The translations under genes and the position numbers were made by a program. From positions 4,844,885 through 4,908,884 of the forward strand of contig NC_133102.1 in the NCBI RefSeq assembly GCF_022965805.1: DNA of 64,000 bases, written 5' to 3'. The first letter of the stretch is position 1; every line of letters starts with the position of its first letter. Under the pieces are notes generated by a model. The model had not been told where the DNA came from, made no database searches, and saw only the letters and a program-made list of their open reading frames with translations. The DNA is from Primulina eburnea. Lineage: Eukaryota; Streptophyta; Magnoliopsida; Lamiales; Gesneriaceae. Positions 9,664 to 21,470 of this stretch are shown piece by piece.

Positions 9664-12540
9664 TCATTCTGATTGTTTCAATGTCTCAATAAATGCACCC
9701 TTCAGGAGAGGATTTGAGGCTGCTACTCGCTGAGAAGTGATGTCAAAATCTTTACCACAACTGTAAAGAAAATTTCAAAATTACAACATGATAAAGAAAC
9801 CAAATTACTTTTGTTTACTTCTCACCGTTGGAGTATTTGTTACTTACGGGTCGAACACGAGTCCTCCAGCTTCAGTTACAATAACTGCACCAGCTGCTAC
9901 ATCCCTAAAACATCAACTAACTGTAAGTAATCCAAAAAAATCAGGAGTCCGGTGAGATGTTGAAAGAATCTTACCAAGGGCCTCCAAAACCAAGTTCGTA
10001 GAACAGATCAAGCCTTCCACAAGCAATCCCACAGAGATTTAATGCACAAGATCCACACATCCGAAGGGACCTAACCTGATCAGTTGACAACCCATACCTT
10101 CAGGCATTTTACCAAACAAAGTTAAATTTTATACCCAAATCCGTATTATGAGACGGCTGTCACCTTGAAGAGTAAGCTATTGATCCTATTTGTTGTCTCA
10201 TCCACAGTAGCCTCGTCACGCTTCGTTCCCACCTGTAATTTCCAATTCAATTAGACTTGATGGGCTTGTTATTGGCATAACAGAACGGCCATTTTTGAAT
10301 TTTACGAAGAGCACTGAGTGACACAATCAACAGCAATCTATCAACCAAGCATTATTAATCAATATGTTTAAGTAGAAAACCTCTGTTGCAAGAAGTGCCT
10401 TCACAAGCTCGGTTTGAGAAGATACTGCATATACCAAATATAATGGCGGTCATTTCACCAACCATGAGAGGACAGGAAAGGATCTAGACAGAAAGGCACA
10501 AACCTTTTATGGCTTTTCCGTTGAGGAAAGCACCTTTACCACGGATGGCCGTAAAAAGCTGAATATTGAAAATCAAACGTTATTATCTAACAAACTACCA
10601 AACTATAGCAACAACAAAAAACGCATATGATGAATACCATATCAAAATACATAGGGAAAAAATTTTGAAAGAAGAGAAAACCAAGATAGTGATAATTTTA
10701 TTGGCTAGCCACACATTTGATTAACTGTGCATTTGAATTTTTTTGTAGACAATATACCAACAATAGAGGATGTAGAAAATATGAAACATTTAGCCGGTGA
10801 GGAGATAGGATAGGATGAATAATTTTAGGTGCTGTACCATCACCTAATAACTTACCTATCAAAGAGTTAATTCGAAGGTGAATAGTTTTTACCTCATCCA
10901 TTATTGGATTGTAGACAACCCCGACCATTGGAATCCGTCCAATTGTTAATCCAATAGAAACACATACAAATGGAAACCTAGGATTTATCTCATATAATGA
11001 TTCATAAGCTCAGAACATCTTATTGCAAACATAATAGAATTAAGATACTTACCCATGCACAAAATTAGTTGTTCCATCCAAAGGATCAACAATCCAAGTG
11101 GGTTCTTCAGTCAAGTCTGTAGCACCACAAGCAGCTGTGGTTTCTTCCCCAACAAACTAAGGTAGAAAAGGATAAAAAAACCAAATCCGAGTAACAGAAA
11201 AATAATATTCTTCAAAACTTTTACCAGAGAAAGAAAAGCCCAAAATAGAGAGGTAACCTTATGTTCAGGGAATTGTTGCTTGAGATGATAAAAAATCAGG
11301 TCTTCACATTTCTTATCAGTCTCCGTGACCAAATCCACCTATCCAGAGGAACAAATGGACCATTGTTATATGTAAAAAAAAAAAAAATCGGAAACAAGGA
11401 AAATTAAGATTTATTGCTGCCAATATGTTTTCTTCTCCTTTCTTGATCATCATTTTCTGCAATCTTCAAAAGCAGGAAATAACCCATCACACCTAATTAG
11501 AAAGTTTTATCTTAAACTTTATTATTCCTATTAAACAAAGTTTATCATACTTCACTTGTAATGCATCCAAAGAACGGGCCACCAAATTTTCAACCTGGGG
11601 GGAATATTAGATGCGAAACCTATCAACTTTAATCAGGTGCAATGTTACTTCACCAGCATTTGGTTCAATCAGGAACGACATATAATATATACATTTACAA
11701 TCGTCTTAAACAAGGGCCACACAGATGTAAATTCCTCTACCACAAAACATAATGTAGATTTAGTAAGACACCCTTCTCAAGGGCAATCGAGGTTGCCAAA
11801 CCAGACCTGTGTCTGAATAATCCCCAATGATTTGTCCAGAGAAGAAGATACCATTACATTGCTTATTAATATATAAAGATAAACATTAGGTTTCACAAGA
11901 TTGCTAAAATTCCTTTCGAATGATATTTCATGCTCAACATATTATTTGCAACTGAAATCATTTACCATAATCACCCCCACTCCCTAATTTTGCATGTCTA
12001 ACTAAAATAAAACTAGCATTGTTATAAAAGCACCGAAATTTTCTGCGAAATCTACAGTAATATAGCATATCACCTGAATTTTAATATTGTATACCAACAA
12101 TTAATTAGGTTAAAATTATGCGAAGATCATACCTCGCCCTTGTGCTCAATTTGCTTAGTCTGATAGAACCCATGCTTAATAACCTTACAAACACAAGTTA
12201 AATTAATTAGATGACGAAAATCAAGCAAAACAACGAATAGGGTGGCCAAATGCTAATCACGACGTTAACAAATCAAACCGACAAAAACAATATACAAGAA
12301 AATATATAAGATTGAGCCATTGCGAGTAAAATTCCACCTCTCCAGCAATCTTAGCGGCATCCACTGCCTTGGCCAAGAAATCCTCCATTGAATCTGAAAA
12401 TTAATATCTGATCAAAACACGACTAAACTCCAATCCCACCATAGTACCATACACTTGCGTAAACACTAATAATTCAAGTGCTTATCCGTGAGTGCGTAAA
12501 AAAAGTAGAATACGGAGCCGATCATACATTTGTCTGGCAT
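9664..12540 (-). CDS. VTC4: Inositol monophosphatase / L-galactose-1-phosphate phosphatase
   Basis: Twelve exons (12528-12540, 12338-12393, 12133-12183, 11258-11338, 11053-11156, 10893-10977, 10504-10558, 10381-10424, 10164-10232, 9975-10075, 9848-9904, 9664-9760) join to 270 residues, against 271 in Arabidopsis VTC4. The enzyme removes phosphate from L-galactose-1-P (ascorbate synthesis) and myo-inositol-1-P, using Mg2+. Metal-binding motifs are all present: [20 protein letters not shown] and [15 protein letters not shown]. Exon 1 is only 13 nt (MPDK plus one base). It was chosen because joining it gives a start that aligns with MADNDSLDQF of the family. The alternative is to start at the ATG at 12388 (264 residues). 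Every intron is GT-AG and the frame is intact. Confidence 0.95.
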
Positions 12541-12606
12541 TTTTTCTTGTTTCTTGTTTCTTGTTTCTTGTTTCCTGTCTCTTGATTCTTGAATCTTGAT
12601 TCTTGA
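12541..12606 (-). repeat. ACAAGAA heptamer repeat in the VTC4 leader
   Basis: Directly upstream of the VTC4 start codon, the minus strand reads repeated ACAAGAA units (TTCTTGT on plus), then AATCAAG-type variants. It probably lies in the 5' UTR or core promoter. It is purine-rich in the sense direction. Confidence 0.7.
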
Positions 12607-12705
12607 TTGATAATTAGGCGAGACATAAATCCACATTTGTCCTCGTGAGATTGTTATTCAGTATAATCGTTAATTCCACATAATGTATAGGCATATTAAT
12701 ATAGT

Positions 12706-12875
12706 CAAAAATTTGCGTGACAGAGCCGTATTTTATGAGACGAATTTTTTATTTGGATCATCTATAAAAAATATTACTTTATTCTAAGAATTTTACTTTT
12801 TTATTATGAATATCGATAGGATTAACCTATCTTACAGATAAATATTCGTGAGACTGTCACACAAGAGACCTACTC
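12706..12875 (+). repeat. GAGACGGTCTC MITE-like element, copy 3 (diverged)
   Basis: About 170 bp with eroded ends (GTGACAGAGCCGTATTTTATG ... GTGAGACTGTCACACAAGAG), same internal order as copy 1, about 110 bp upstream of the VTC4 leader repeat. Confidence 0.7.
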
Positions 12876-13082
12876 ATTAATATATATGTTCTGAATATAA
12901 AAATAATTTTATGTATAATAAAATTTCATATAAAATGTAAATATATTGAGGTAATTTTTTTCTTTATTTAATTTTAAATTAAAACTATTTTCAAATCGTA
13001 TCTCATGTCAATTTTGATAAACTAATCTTCCACAAATAAAAATATATATAATTTTTATGTCAAAATATTAATATAGAAATAA

Positions 13083-13414
13083 GGTTTTGTCGCTTACTAA
13101 AAACTACATACGAAAGTAACAGTACAACTCAAATATTTTAAAATATATAACAACTCAAGTATCACGTTCTGATACTCTAACAAACAGAAACGATTATTGC
13201 ACCTCAATAATCATCTTCACAATAATTCCACTCCTTGCAATAAATGAGAATCAAACTCATTACTTTAGCTCTGATACTAATTATAAGAATTAATGTTTGC
13301 TAAAAGTTATAGCTGATGATAACGGTGTACCTTAAATAGTTTAAAGCTTACATAAGCTCAATCATCTCATTTTGATTACTCTAATAAACAACTATGACTA
13401 TTCCACTCCAACAA
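13083..13414 (-). mobile_element. TRIM retroelement, copy B (inverted, diverged)
   Basis: Read on the minus strand this repeats the layout of 5077-5411. A long repeat (about 13414-13290) is followed by TAGTATCAGAGCT, a mutated primer-binding site (13267-13279). Then come GAGTTTGATTCTCATT and GCAAGGAGTGGAATTATTG, and a second repeat from about 13210 down to 13083 ending near TAGTAAGCGAC. It is clearly older than copy A. It suggests a dispersed family rather than a chance duplication. Confidence 0.65.
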
Positions 13415-14019
13415 TTATTTTTCATTGAAAATATGAGTCGAGTCGACCTATTTCACATATATTCCACTCCACAATATGTATATTCATAATTTTATATTTG
13501 AGTTTTTTTTAATATAAAAATAAAACAGATTTGAGAATTTTAGGGGAGAAAATTTTACGTTCTGATATATCAGCTGTAATTGTTATGTTTTACTTGCCCA
13601 AAAATGCATAAATCCGTTTAAACAAATTCTTAATTCCTCTGAATACATTGCTTATCTCTAATAATGTGCAATCAATTATTGTATGAATAAATCATTGTGA
13701 TATTATATTTTAATATAATGTGTTAATTTTAATTTAAAAAAATTAGGAAATCAAGTTAATTATAAAAAAATAATTAAATAAATATGAACTAGCAACATTA
13801 AGATCAAGATACGTTCTGAAAAAAACAAAATAAACATAATTTATGTTCCATGACAAAATATCCAAAAGGACAAGAAAAAAAGTGTACATTATTATTAAAG
13901 GAGTTAATACTGCAGATTTAAATTAAGTTTTGTATATGATGTCTCATATGAGGTTCCTGAAATAAATATAATAAGAATTACAAAATCTAACATTTATGAT
14001 GACAATAATTTCGGGATCA
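13415..14019. other. AT-rich intergenic DNA
   Basis: Contains a degraded piece of the GAGACGGTCTC family near 13425-13465. No gene seen. Confidence 0.55.
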
Positions 14020-14204
14020 CAAAAACTCGTGTGAGACTGTCACATAAATCAATTTTGTGAGACAAATATCCAACTCAACCTAGTTTATGAACTACATATT
14101 ATTTTTTTATCAAAAGTATTACTTTTCTTTATAAATTATGTGGAGCGAGTCAACATATCTTACAGATATAAATTTATGAGACTGTCTCACACGAAACTTA
14201 CTCT
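14020..14204 (+). repeat. GAGACGGTCTC MITE-like element, copy 4 (diverged)
   Basis: Both ends recognisable (CTCGTGTGAGACTGTCAC and GAGACTGTCTCACACGAAAC) with a longer centre. It lies 310 bp downstream of the cystatin stop codon. Confidence 0.75.
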
Positions 14205-14513
14205 TAAACGATAAATAATGTTTAGTACCATGTGAAATATTTTACAAGATCCCAAAAAAAGTCTATGTAATCTTACTTTACGAAAATGGGGATTATATTC
14301 ACCAATGTGAAAATGAATTAGTCCAACGATTGTAGAAAAAGATTGAATTATTTCCAAAAATTTAAAGAAAAAAAGAAAAATATGGAATTAAAAGGCTGGA
14401 TAAATCCAATTATATTAATATGGTGAAACAAGAAAATCTAGATTCTCTCAAGTCTCATTACATACATCTTATTTAAAAAAACATCCTTATTCAGGATGAC
14501 ACATCATCTCCCT

Positions 14514-14873
14514 TCAAACTTTGGTAAATGATGTGAGTTGCCTGAAATGACCCCAAGGCTTATCCCACACAACAGCCTCGTAGTTTCCCGGCGCGTTTCC
14601 GGAGGCTCCATCATTCGCGGTGATGACCAATTTGTAATTACAACCTTCAACAACTTGTTTTTCGCCCTTCACCACCTTCACAAACTGCAACTTCGCGCCC
14701 TCCTTTTTGTTGTGCTCCGACACAGCGAATCTGACGATCTCCAACACAAGCGGTGAGTTCAGGTTCTCGATTGGCTTCCAAATGCCGACGAAGGAGGCGG
14801 AGACTTGGTAATGAAACGAAGCCACGAGGACCAGGAGGACCGCGGAGAGAAGAGGGCGAGATTTGAGTTCCAT
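14514..14873 (-). CDS. Phytocystatin (secreted cysteine protease inhibitor)
   Basis: Single exon, 119 residues. A signal peptide of about 26 residues (LLSAVLLVLVASF core) precedes a compact cystatin domain. The three functional elements are present: the plant-specific helix motif as IVRFAVSEHNKK (about residues 46-57), the first inhibitory loop QVVEG (QxVxG, about 73-77) and the second-loop tryptophan in DKPW (about 104-107). The protein should inhibit papain-like proteases in the secretory path or apoplast. Length fits small phytocystatins without the legumain-inhibiting extension. A TATA box on the minus strand lies about 85-92 nt upstream of the ATG. Start and stop are intact. Confidence 0.92.
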   Translation of the reverse strand: MELKSRPLLSAVLLVLVASFHYQVSASFVGIWKPIENLNSPLVLEIVRFAVSEHNKKEGAKLQFVKVVKGEKQVVEGCNYKLVITANDGASGNAPGNYEAVVWDKPWGHFRQLTSFTKV

Positions 14874-14957
14874 CTTTTCTTATTCTGTGAAGATATATAT
14901 GTTGCCTAGTCTCAGTTTCTTTCTTGTTGGTGAGGAAATGGAGAGTAATGCTTTGTG

Positions 14958-14965
14958 TTTATATA
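14958..14965 (-). promoter_or_regulatory. TATA box of the phytocystatin gene
   Basis: The minus strand reads TATATAAA about 85 nt upstream of the start codon. Confidence 0.55.
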
Positions 14966-16559
14966 GCAACAAAAGTGCTTTGCATGCGTCTCATTTGATG
15001 TATTTTGGCTCATTTTTTGGTTGGTTGACTTCAGATTTACCCCATATTCATGTAATATATTCGTAAGTTACGTATATATATGTATTATCATAATTAAATC
15101 TTTCAAATTCTAGAGATTTTAAAGGCTTAAAATCTAGAGATGCATGTAATATATTCGTAAGTTACGTGTGTGTGTGTGTGAGGTGAGAGAGAGAGATTTT
15201 AAAGGTTTTATTTATTGTGCTTTTCATAATTAATCTTTCACATATATATGGAATTGATGATTTTGTTTAGTAGATAACTAAATTGATTTTGCTTCTTTTT
15301 TTTTTTGTATTGAATAAAAACTTCGGTTAAAAAATTATTGACTTAAAATACCTCCATTTTTTTCAAAGTTTCTTTTAAAATTTCTAATTTTAGACATCAA
15401 ATCAATTTACACTCGATCAAGATAACATATCCAGCAAGGCGCAAACCGTAGGAATCAATACGTAGGTATTTTTTTACATCCAACCTCGCCATTGAGGTCA
15501 TCAGGTGGCGATGTTGGATGTAGTTTTGAAATACGTAGAAATCAATACATTGTAGTCGAGGATTCACCGTTTGCCTATGGGTAGAGATATCATATGAGAT
15601 ATGATGAATTAATAGTGTAATGAGTCTCTGGTCATAGCAAGACATGTGCTTTAAGGAAAAATATTTTCCTAGTTGCACATATTATGTAACTGATATTACT
15701 AAAAAATACATCACATCATTATCGAATTAATTTGCAACTCTTGATATACCATATGTTATAGATTCAATCGGGATATATGAGTTGAAGGGACGTATTGTAC
15801 GCTAATCATAACTTAAGGTTTTTGTAAGCACTATCAGTAATACATAGGGGATTGTGGGGGCGATGTTATTAGACGTTCTTACCATGAACCGATGAGTGCG
15901 ATCAGACTTGAGTTGTGACATTCTTAATCAAGAGGTTGATGAAAAAAATGAGGCTAATTAGAATACGTCATATAAGAATAAATATTATTTTGAATCACAT
16001 AAAGTCGTGAACTCATGGCTAGCTGTATCTTTGAATTATTGAGAGTCGCATAATTATTGAATTTTGTGTTATCGTCGAGATATTCAAGTTCAAAGAGTTG
16101 AATTTGACAGCTGTAGTTTGATGAATATCAAACATATTATTTATAAAGAAGTTTATAAGTTGATTCCATTATTGTAAATTGTGGAAATTAGCTTAATTGC
16201 TTATTTTGTAAGTATAGTAGAACTGTCTATTTTGGTGAATGAGTTCACAAAACTGTTACCTGCCAAAAATGGATCAGTGTAAATTTTAATATTCGAAATT
16301 TTCATTTTTCGTTATATGAACGTGATTTGTATCCGCGACACATTGGTATTGCCTGATCGTCGATCAAGGTTATACTGATTCACAATTATTTATTGAGTAA
16401 ATTTAAAATATATTAATTAAATAATAATATTAATAGTGATGACTACTAAGTGTAAAATTCTCGTAAAATATTCTAGAAGTGTCTAAATTCTATTAATTAA
16501 TTAATTGAGTGATTAAATAAAAGTTACTTAATTTAAAACAAAAATAAATAAATATATCC

Positions 16560-16607
<48 letters not shown>

Positions 16608-17250
16608 GTGTGTATTTGATTTATCATAAGTAGATAATAATTTAATTATGCATGAAATTTTGAATAGTAAAATTTATACATAAAATTTTTTAAATAACGA
16701 AAACAAAGTGTCGTGATCCAAGTAGGATTTTTGGTTTGATAAAGAATCAAAACTTATAAATATTTCATAAAGAACTATATGAAATAAGACAAGTTTTCAC
16801 TCACAGATTTTAGCAGACAAAATTTTCTTCCCCCTCCATCATAAAGAAAATTTCGGCCACCACCCGTTCCACTGCACGCCGCCTCATCGCCGCTGCAACA
16901 CCGCCAGATTTATGAAATTCCGATGGTCCAGTCTCGAAGCAAAGTTCTTTTAGATCTCTAGTGGGATCTAAGCGAGTAACACAGTCTCCGATTATGGAAT
17001 TGATTAAGCCATCAAATGAGTGAGATTCATGCGTAGGGATTTATAAGAAAGACCAATTCCGTTAAAATCGCACTAGTTTGGTGTTTAGCGTTAAATACAC
17101 AAATCAAAACATTCTATAAATGTTTTAAATCATACCCAAGAAATGTTTTGAATGTCAAAATATACTGATAATTTGTATTCATATTCTTTAATTTTTTTTG
17201 TATTTGAAATGAATTTTTCTTGATAAATTATGATTTTTGCTAGAGACGAG
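14966..17250. other. Intergenic DNA with probable LTR-retrotransposon debris
   Basis: 15470-17110 has the composition of a long terminal repeat or leader (mixed, ORF-poor, with a GC-richer stretch at 16850-16960). It resembles Lamiales LTR sequence as I remember it, but I cannot fix its ends. Includes short GT/GA runs at 15169-15200. No gene seen. Confidence 0.35.
16564..16604. repeat. (TA)n microsatellite
   Basis: About 40 bp of TA repeats followed by TTTGTGTGTG. Confidence 0.9.
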
Positions 17251-17562
17251 GTAACGTCAAATGCATGAAACTTATGGAGGTGAACCCAAAATCATACCTG
17301 ACGTGGATGAAGGAGCTGACGTTGACGCTGATGTAAGGATCCTCATCTGGGCTCTGCGCAAAGGTACCAATTTCTATTCAGCACCATTGTCTTCTGTAAT
17401 TAGTTACTTCTCATGTGATCTTTCCAATCCAAATTTGCTGTACTCCGTTCAATTTGCTCTGTATTCGCCGCAGTTTCTCTCACATTTTTTATCCCTTATT
17501 AATTCCGAGATTTTCATTTTTCTGGTACTAAACTCCTACATATATATATATATAATAAAGAT

Positions 17563-17834
17563 AATGGCGGAAAGTGGGCCTGGAATATGTGAAAGAAGTT
17601 GGCAAATGCATAGTTACTACTGTCCTCTGGCCTCCCATCAAGCGCCATATTGATTATTTGTGGTGCTGCCACGACAATATTGATCAAGGCCTCGGGGATG
17701 CATTAATTCGGGGTTCGAAAAGAGGAGGCTCGATTTGGTGCAGATCTAGAAGACTGAAGAAGCTCGAGATGATCGTGAGGCATTTTAAAACTACAAAACG
17801 AAGGAGCAATATCTTATATCCAGCCCCTCCTTGA
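17563..17834 (+). pseudogene. NLR (CC-NBS-LRR) N-terminal fragment, frameshifted
   Basis: The frame from ATG 17563 starts MAESG, then switches after one surplus base to the frame reading LEYVKEVGKCIVTTVLW, PPIKRHIDYLW and CCHDNID. That is how the coiled-coil N-terminus of At4g27190-type resistance proteins begins. After about 45 residues the similarity breaks up into short pieces in other frames, and no NB-ARC motif (P-loop, GLPL) follows. It looks like a decayed 5' remnant. I am moderately sure of the family from memory only. Confidence 0.45.
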
Positions 17835-18240
17835 TCAATGGTCTCTCTCTCAAGAATGTCGACTGTGAAGTTTGAATCAAGAAGACGAATCGAGGAAGGT
17901 ACATTTTGGAGTCTTTCAAAGATAGCCCCAAGGAAGTCAAATTGTGGAGAGACTCAAGCTCACATAGACAAGCATTACTTTCTTCAATTTTATACTCCTT
18001 TGCTTCCCCATAGACCAAAGGTACCTATAATCTCCAATTCCTTCAGTCCAACCAGACTTGACATGCATGACACCTGCCACTATTTTTGCAAGTTTTCTGC
18101 AACCAATAATGGTGAAAGAGCTTTGTTCTACTCAGAGTTAAGCTGCTGAATCTACTATTCGTGCAATCAGCTCAACTCAATGGTGTCACGAGACAAACGC
18201 GGAGTATACATAATAAGTCTTTGCTCGACTATATTTGAAG
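17835..18240. other. Intergenic DNA after the NLR fragment
   Basis: Possibly more eroded NLR sequence near 17870-17960. No intact reading frame that I can support. Confidence 0.4.
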
Positions 18241-18243
18241 AAG

Positions 18244-18268
18244 GTGCAGGTGCAGGTGCAGGTGCATG

Positions 18269-18312
<44 letters not shown>
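18244..18312. repeat. GGTGCA hexamer and (TA)n microsatellites
   Basis: Four GGTGCA units (18244-18267) are followed by about 40 bp of TA repeats (18273-18312). Confidence 0.9.
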
Positions 18313-18321
<9 letters not shown>

Positions 18322-18409
18322 TTGTATGTATGTATGTATTTGACACTTATTTTGATTAACAAGTGTAAAAATTATAACATGCCAAAAACCATGGATGACG
18401 AATACATTA

Positions 18410-19151
18410 TGGCATTGTTTGGTGTGCATGATAAGGGGAGTTTGATTTTTAATCTTTCACTTATCATGTGTTTGGTGTGCATGACTAAGATTGTGATAGG
18501 CTCGTTCAACCCGTACCCGGCCTGCACTGTATACATTCTTATTCTCTTGTTGGTGATTATATAATATTTCGGGGAGTAGAGATGATGTTTGATTAATTTA
18601 AATTTTCTTTTAATATCTTAAAGTTTAATTATAAATTCAAAAAATTTAATAATATTTAAATATAATTTTTAATTTGACTACTATTATAAATAATTTAATT
18701 AGTATTGATCATATTTTTATTATTATATTATTTTTAACCGTAATATTATAATTGTTATTAACCATTATTTAATATTCAAATTTGTATTAATATTTTAATT
18801 ATCACAATAAATATATATTTATGTTATTATCAAAATTTAATTATTTTCTATAATATTAATCGTTTTTTTAGTTTTTTCGGAATAAATAATATTTTAATTT
18901 TATTTTTATTTTTTTAAATCAATTAATTCTAGAAATATTATTTATTTATTCAATCATTTTAAGAATATATTACTAATTAATATATGATGAGGGCGTTTTA
19001 GTAATTAACTAACAAAAATAATCAAGTAAGTTAAAATCATGTCAAACATCATATAATTTATCATAATGTATTGTTTATCCTTACTTTTTATTTTATAATC
19101 ACTCTTATTACATATCATTTACTTATCCTATCACACGAACCAAACGGTGCC
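18410..19151. mobile_element. Tourist-like (PIF/Harbinger) MITE
   Basis: 742 bp, AT-rich interior. The 5' end TGGCATTGTTTGGTGTGCAT and the inverted 3' end AAGGCACCGTTTGGTTCG share GGCA..GTTTGGT. It is flanked on both sides by TTA (18407-18409 and 19152-19154), the usual PIF/Harbinger target duplication. Non-coding. Confidence 0.65.
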
Positions 19152-19154
19152 TTA

Positions 19155-19993
19155 AGGGTACAGATGGTGAACGCTAATGACGCGCATAGATTTGAAAAAC
19201 ATTGCTCACAGGTTTATTCCCTGTATTTACAACGTATAGATACAGCCTAGGTTTGGGTTTATTGTCCTCGACTGTGAGACAATATGTAAAAGGAACGATA
19301 TGGTTAGAGCATAGGTGCAAATTTATTGAATTGATCCAAATATTAAGAAATTTTAAGGCTCGAGCGATTAGATATATTTTGCGCTTAAGCTCAATTCAAA
19401 ACTCAAAAATTTAAATTTTTTTCCTCGATTAAGTAGTTCAAGTTTGACTTGAAGCATGGGAATATGTTTTGTGAGATATTTGAACTATCTGTCGAAAATA
19501 AATGCTAAAAAATTTAGAAATATATTGTTTAGTATATAATCAAATTATCTATATCTATATAAATATACGGATTGAATTGTGATTTTACTCTATTGTCCTC
19601 ATTAATTAGTTGTCATCATTAAATTTGTACCATGGTGGCACTTTCTCTTCCTCATCTTTAATTGGTTATCCTTGTATTTATTTATTTGAATTTGTCACTC
19701 ATTTTCATGCATGTACATTCTCTTTCACTCACTTTTATATATACATATTTGACCACCTCATTTTTTTCATCACATTGTTGCACAACAGTAAATAACTGTT
19801 AAACATCTCAACTTCTTTTTCAGAAAAAAAAAAAAAATCCAGTGACATATGTTATAGTACCTATTGCTTATATTATGTTTTCTACATGTTTGATCGATTA
19901 TGGTCACTTGGAAGTTGGAAGCAGTATGCATTTTGACTATGTATACCACACTTTGTTGATTTTTTTAGCGACAATTTATTAAAAAAAACTTTT
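19155..19993. other. AT-rich intergenic DNA
   Basis: No gene or bounded repeat seen. Confidence 0.55.
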
Positions 19994-20376
19994 TGTTAGT
20001 TGATGAAATGACAATTTAAAAATTAAAATAATAGTTTGATTTCTGAAGTTGAAAACCTACATACACATATGATATTAAAGTTGTGTGTTCTAAAAGTAGA
20101 TATATTCTGTTCATATAATTTTTATCATTCGAACAATCTACTCTATAAACGATGTCATCTTCATTAATTGAAATATTACGCCTTTCGTTAGTTGATGAAA
20201 ATGACAATTTAAAAATTAAAATAATAGTTTGATTTCTGAAGTTGAAAACCTACGTACACATATGATATTAAAGTTGTGTGTTTTAAAAGTAGATATCTTC
20301 TGTTAATATAATTTTTATCATTCGAACAATCTACTCTAGAAACGATGTCATCTTCATTAATTGAAATATTACGCCT
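19994..20376. repeat. Tandem duplication, unit about 191 bp
   Basis: Two adjacent near-identical copies (about 19994-20184 and 20186-20376) begin GTTAGTTGATGAAA and include GAACAATCTACTCTA and CGATGTCATCTTCATTAA. They differ by a few substitutions and a one-base indel. Non-coding. Confidence 0.85.
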
Positions 20377-21465
20377 ATGATTTATTATTATATTTTTTAT
20401 GTAAAACTGCACAACACAAATTATGACAAATTTTATTTTATTCTTTTAATCTTTCTTTAAAAATTCCAGAATTATTATTTAATCAATTTGATTAAATTAC
20501 TACTTCAACCAGTTTTTCATAAAAAACATTCAATTATAATTTGATAATTAATGTTTCTTCAAGATAATATCAACTAAATCAGATCGACCAAATTATTTTT
20601 CCCTCAATAAATTTGATGTTCAAACTAATTTATAATATTTTTATTTAAAATAGAATACGATCATTTAAAATTATCTTATATTACCATTTTTTGTCTCATA
20701 AACGTGCTACTGTTAAAAAATTAATAATTGGTTCTTCATTTAATTATATTACATATAAATTAATTTATATATGAAACACAAAAAGTGATAATTTTTTTTT
20801 TAAATTTTGAGTTAGCAAAAAATTCCTATGTGAAAAATAATTTAGGACAATATATTTATTTTTTGTTTTCGTTATAAAAACCAGATACGACATAGTTCAA
20901 AATGTATCAGCAAATCACTGATTTTGATATAGGGGTGTTAACTTTAATGTGACTCGAAAAAACCATAAATCCAAACTGAAAAAGTTGAAAAGAAATTGAA
21001 CCAAAATGAGATGCAAATCATTTTTTTTATTCGCATATAAAAATTAAAAATAAAGTTTATATTGTTCAGATAGGGATATATTTGTCAAAACAAAACCAAC
21101 AAAATAATAAATTTAATTAGATAATAATTAATTTTATTTTATTTTTGTAATATTATATATTTCATATGAAAATAATTAGCCTTTATATTTCTTTTTTATT
21201 TTTGATAATTATTAGCTTTTATATTTCTAAGATTTTGCTATAACTAAAATATATATATACCGCAAAACGATTTAAAAACATAATTCCACCGTCAGAGTAA
21301 TAAAAAAATATTATTTCTCAGCATAGGCTCATTTATTTAACTTTGAAAAAAAAATTAAACAGACATATTTAATTTTACTTTTGCCTCAAGTTTAATATTC
21401 ATACTCACGTATTTTACCATCAAATTAATATTTCTTACTTCTTTTTTTTTTTTTTTTTTGCAAAA
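20377..21465. other. AT-rich intergenic DNA
   Basis: Very AT-rich, upstream of the OB-fold gene remnant. No gene seen. Confidence 0.5.
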
Positions 21466-21470
21466 AACAG

